Assembly (NCBI GenBank): GCA_025449435.1
Contig: JANWJO010000081.1
Coordinates: forward strand, 1 to 6,585
Direction: 5' to 3'
Origin: Chloroflexota bacterium
GTDB lineage: Bacteria; Chloroflexota; UBA4733
Length of the DNA stretch: 6,585 bases
Part shown: piece by piece, positions 6,099-6,585 of the stretch
Layout: every line of letters begins with the position of its first letter
Numbering within the stretch: position 1 is the stretch's first letter
The notes under the pieces: model-generated
The model's database searches: none
What the model was told of the DNA's origin: nothing
The model's input: the letters and a program-made list of their open reading frames with translations, nothing else
Position numbers and translations under genes: made by a program

Positions 6099-6461
6099 AT
6101 GTCCGCGCCCATCTTACTCATCGACGAAGATCCGGCGATCCGCCAATTGGTCGATACCACCCTCAGCGATGAGGGCTACGACGTGGTCACCGCTGGCGAT
6201 GGCCAGAGTGCGCTGTCCTTGCTCCACGATCAGGGCGCGAGTCTCATCCTGCTCAATAGCGCTCCCTGGCAAAGCGGCGACGAACGATTCGTCGAGTCCT
6301 ACCGCCGCTTACCTGGCCCGCATGCGCCCATCGTGCTGTTCAGTGCGTCGCCACAAGCAGCCAAGCGCGCGGCGCTGCTCGCTGTGGAGGGCGTGCTCAT
6401 CAAGCCCTACGATATGCAAGATCTGCTATCGGTCGCCGAACGGTATTCCCAGCGCACTTAA
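6099..6461 (+). CDS. Stand-alone receiver-domain protein lacking the phosphoacceptor Asp
   Basis: The 120-residue protein is a single CheY-like receiver domain with no output domain. Visible family features are the first strand and acidic pair (ILLIDEDPAIRQLV, Asp9-Glu10), the DEGYDVVTAGDGQSAL helix-strand region, the switch Ser82 (IVLFSAS) and the conserved Lys102-Pro103 (VLIKPYD). At the end of strand 3, where the phosphorylated Asp belongs, the sequence reads LILLNSAP: residue 53 is Asn (codon AAT). The following MP-x-MDG-type loop is also altered to APWQSG. The protein is therefore probably not phosphorylated conventionally and may work by protein contact alone. No histidine kinase is seen nearby. 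ATG 6099 is chosen for its GGAG site and because the domain begins right there. A 64-nt dyad upstream hints at its own regulation. The fold call is firm; the role is unknown. Confidence 0.88.
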   Translation: MSAPILLIDEDPAIRQLVDTTLSDEGYDVVTAGDGQSALSLLHDQGASLILLNSAPWQSGDERFVESYRRLPGPHAPIVLFSASPQAAKRAALLAVEGVLIKPYDMQDLLSVAERYSQRT

Positions 6462-6478
6462 CACGTACTGACACACAG

Positions 6479-6495
6479 TAATACATCGCTAATAC
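6479..6495 (+). repeat. TAATAC direct repeats 11 bp apart
   Basis: TAATAC occurs at 6479-6484 and 6490-6495, about one helical turn apart and 9 bp upstream of the -35 box at 6505. A small dyad TACTG-ACACA-CAGTA (6466-6480) overlaps the first copy. They could be activator or repressor half-sites, but both are short enough to be chance. Confidence 0.3.
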
Positions 6496-6504
6496 CGTTA
6501 CCTC

Positions 6505-6532
6505 TTGCTATTCTCAATCGTTCTGGTATACT
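6505..6532 (+). promoter_or_regulatory. Likely sigma-70-type promoter for a gene beyond the right edge
   Basis: TTGCTA (6505-6510) and TATACT (6527-6532) are 16 bp apart, with TGG directly before the -10 box giving an extended -10. The region is clearly more AT-rich than the rest of the window. Transcription would start near 6539. The remaining bases to 6585 would be leader, and no start codon with a convincing ribosome site is reached. Confidence 0.6.
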
Positions 6533-6585
6533 CTCGCTTGAGGTTTCAGTCACGTCGTGTCGTACCCCTTCTCGCAGTGAGGTCA

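Overview
This GC-rich bacterial window carries five protein genes in two opposing blocks. Three read leftward: a membrane-anchored trypsin-like protease fused to Kelch repeats (cut by the left edge), a phytanoyl-CoA-dioxygenase-family oxygenase and an aldo/keto reductase. Two read rightward: a full-length transketolase and a stand-alone receiver-domain protein. I saw no tRNA, rRNA, CRISPR array, transposase or phage gene. The protein types, the GC-rich palindromic spacer repeats and the short animal-type transketolase would fit Chloroflexota or a related high-GC lineage. That placement is inference from general resemblance, not a database result.

Layout: 1-1473 (minus) is the protease-Kelch gene. 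1474-1911 has no gene; it holds a 143-bp imperfect inverted-repeat element, small G/C hairpins and a G-quadruplex-type motif. 1912-2730 (oxygenase) and 2791-3762 (aldo/keto reductase), both minus and 60 bp apart with the reductase upstream, look like one operon. 3763-3981 is a divergent control region with a second G-quadruplex motif, a possible promoter and a perfect 10-bp leader hairpin. 3982-5859 (plus) is transketolase. 5860-6098 contains a long palindrome and then a separate two-tier dyad just upstream of the receiver gene at 6099-6461. 6462-6585 looks like the promoter region of a gene beyond the right edge.

The genes do not form one obvious pathway. Transketolase is central carbon metabolism. 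The reductase/oxygenase pair suggests redox modification of an unknown small molecule. The protease probably acts outside the membrane, with the propeller as a possible sensing or binding module. The receiver protein has Asn where the phosphorylated Asp normally sits, so it probably does not work as a conventional phospho-switch. The least expected signals are the PDZ-less protease-Kelch fusion, the Asp-to-Asn receiver, and spacer DNA that shares palindromic and G-quadruplex modules across several intergenic regions.
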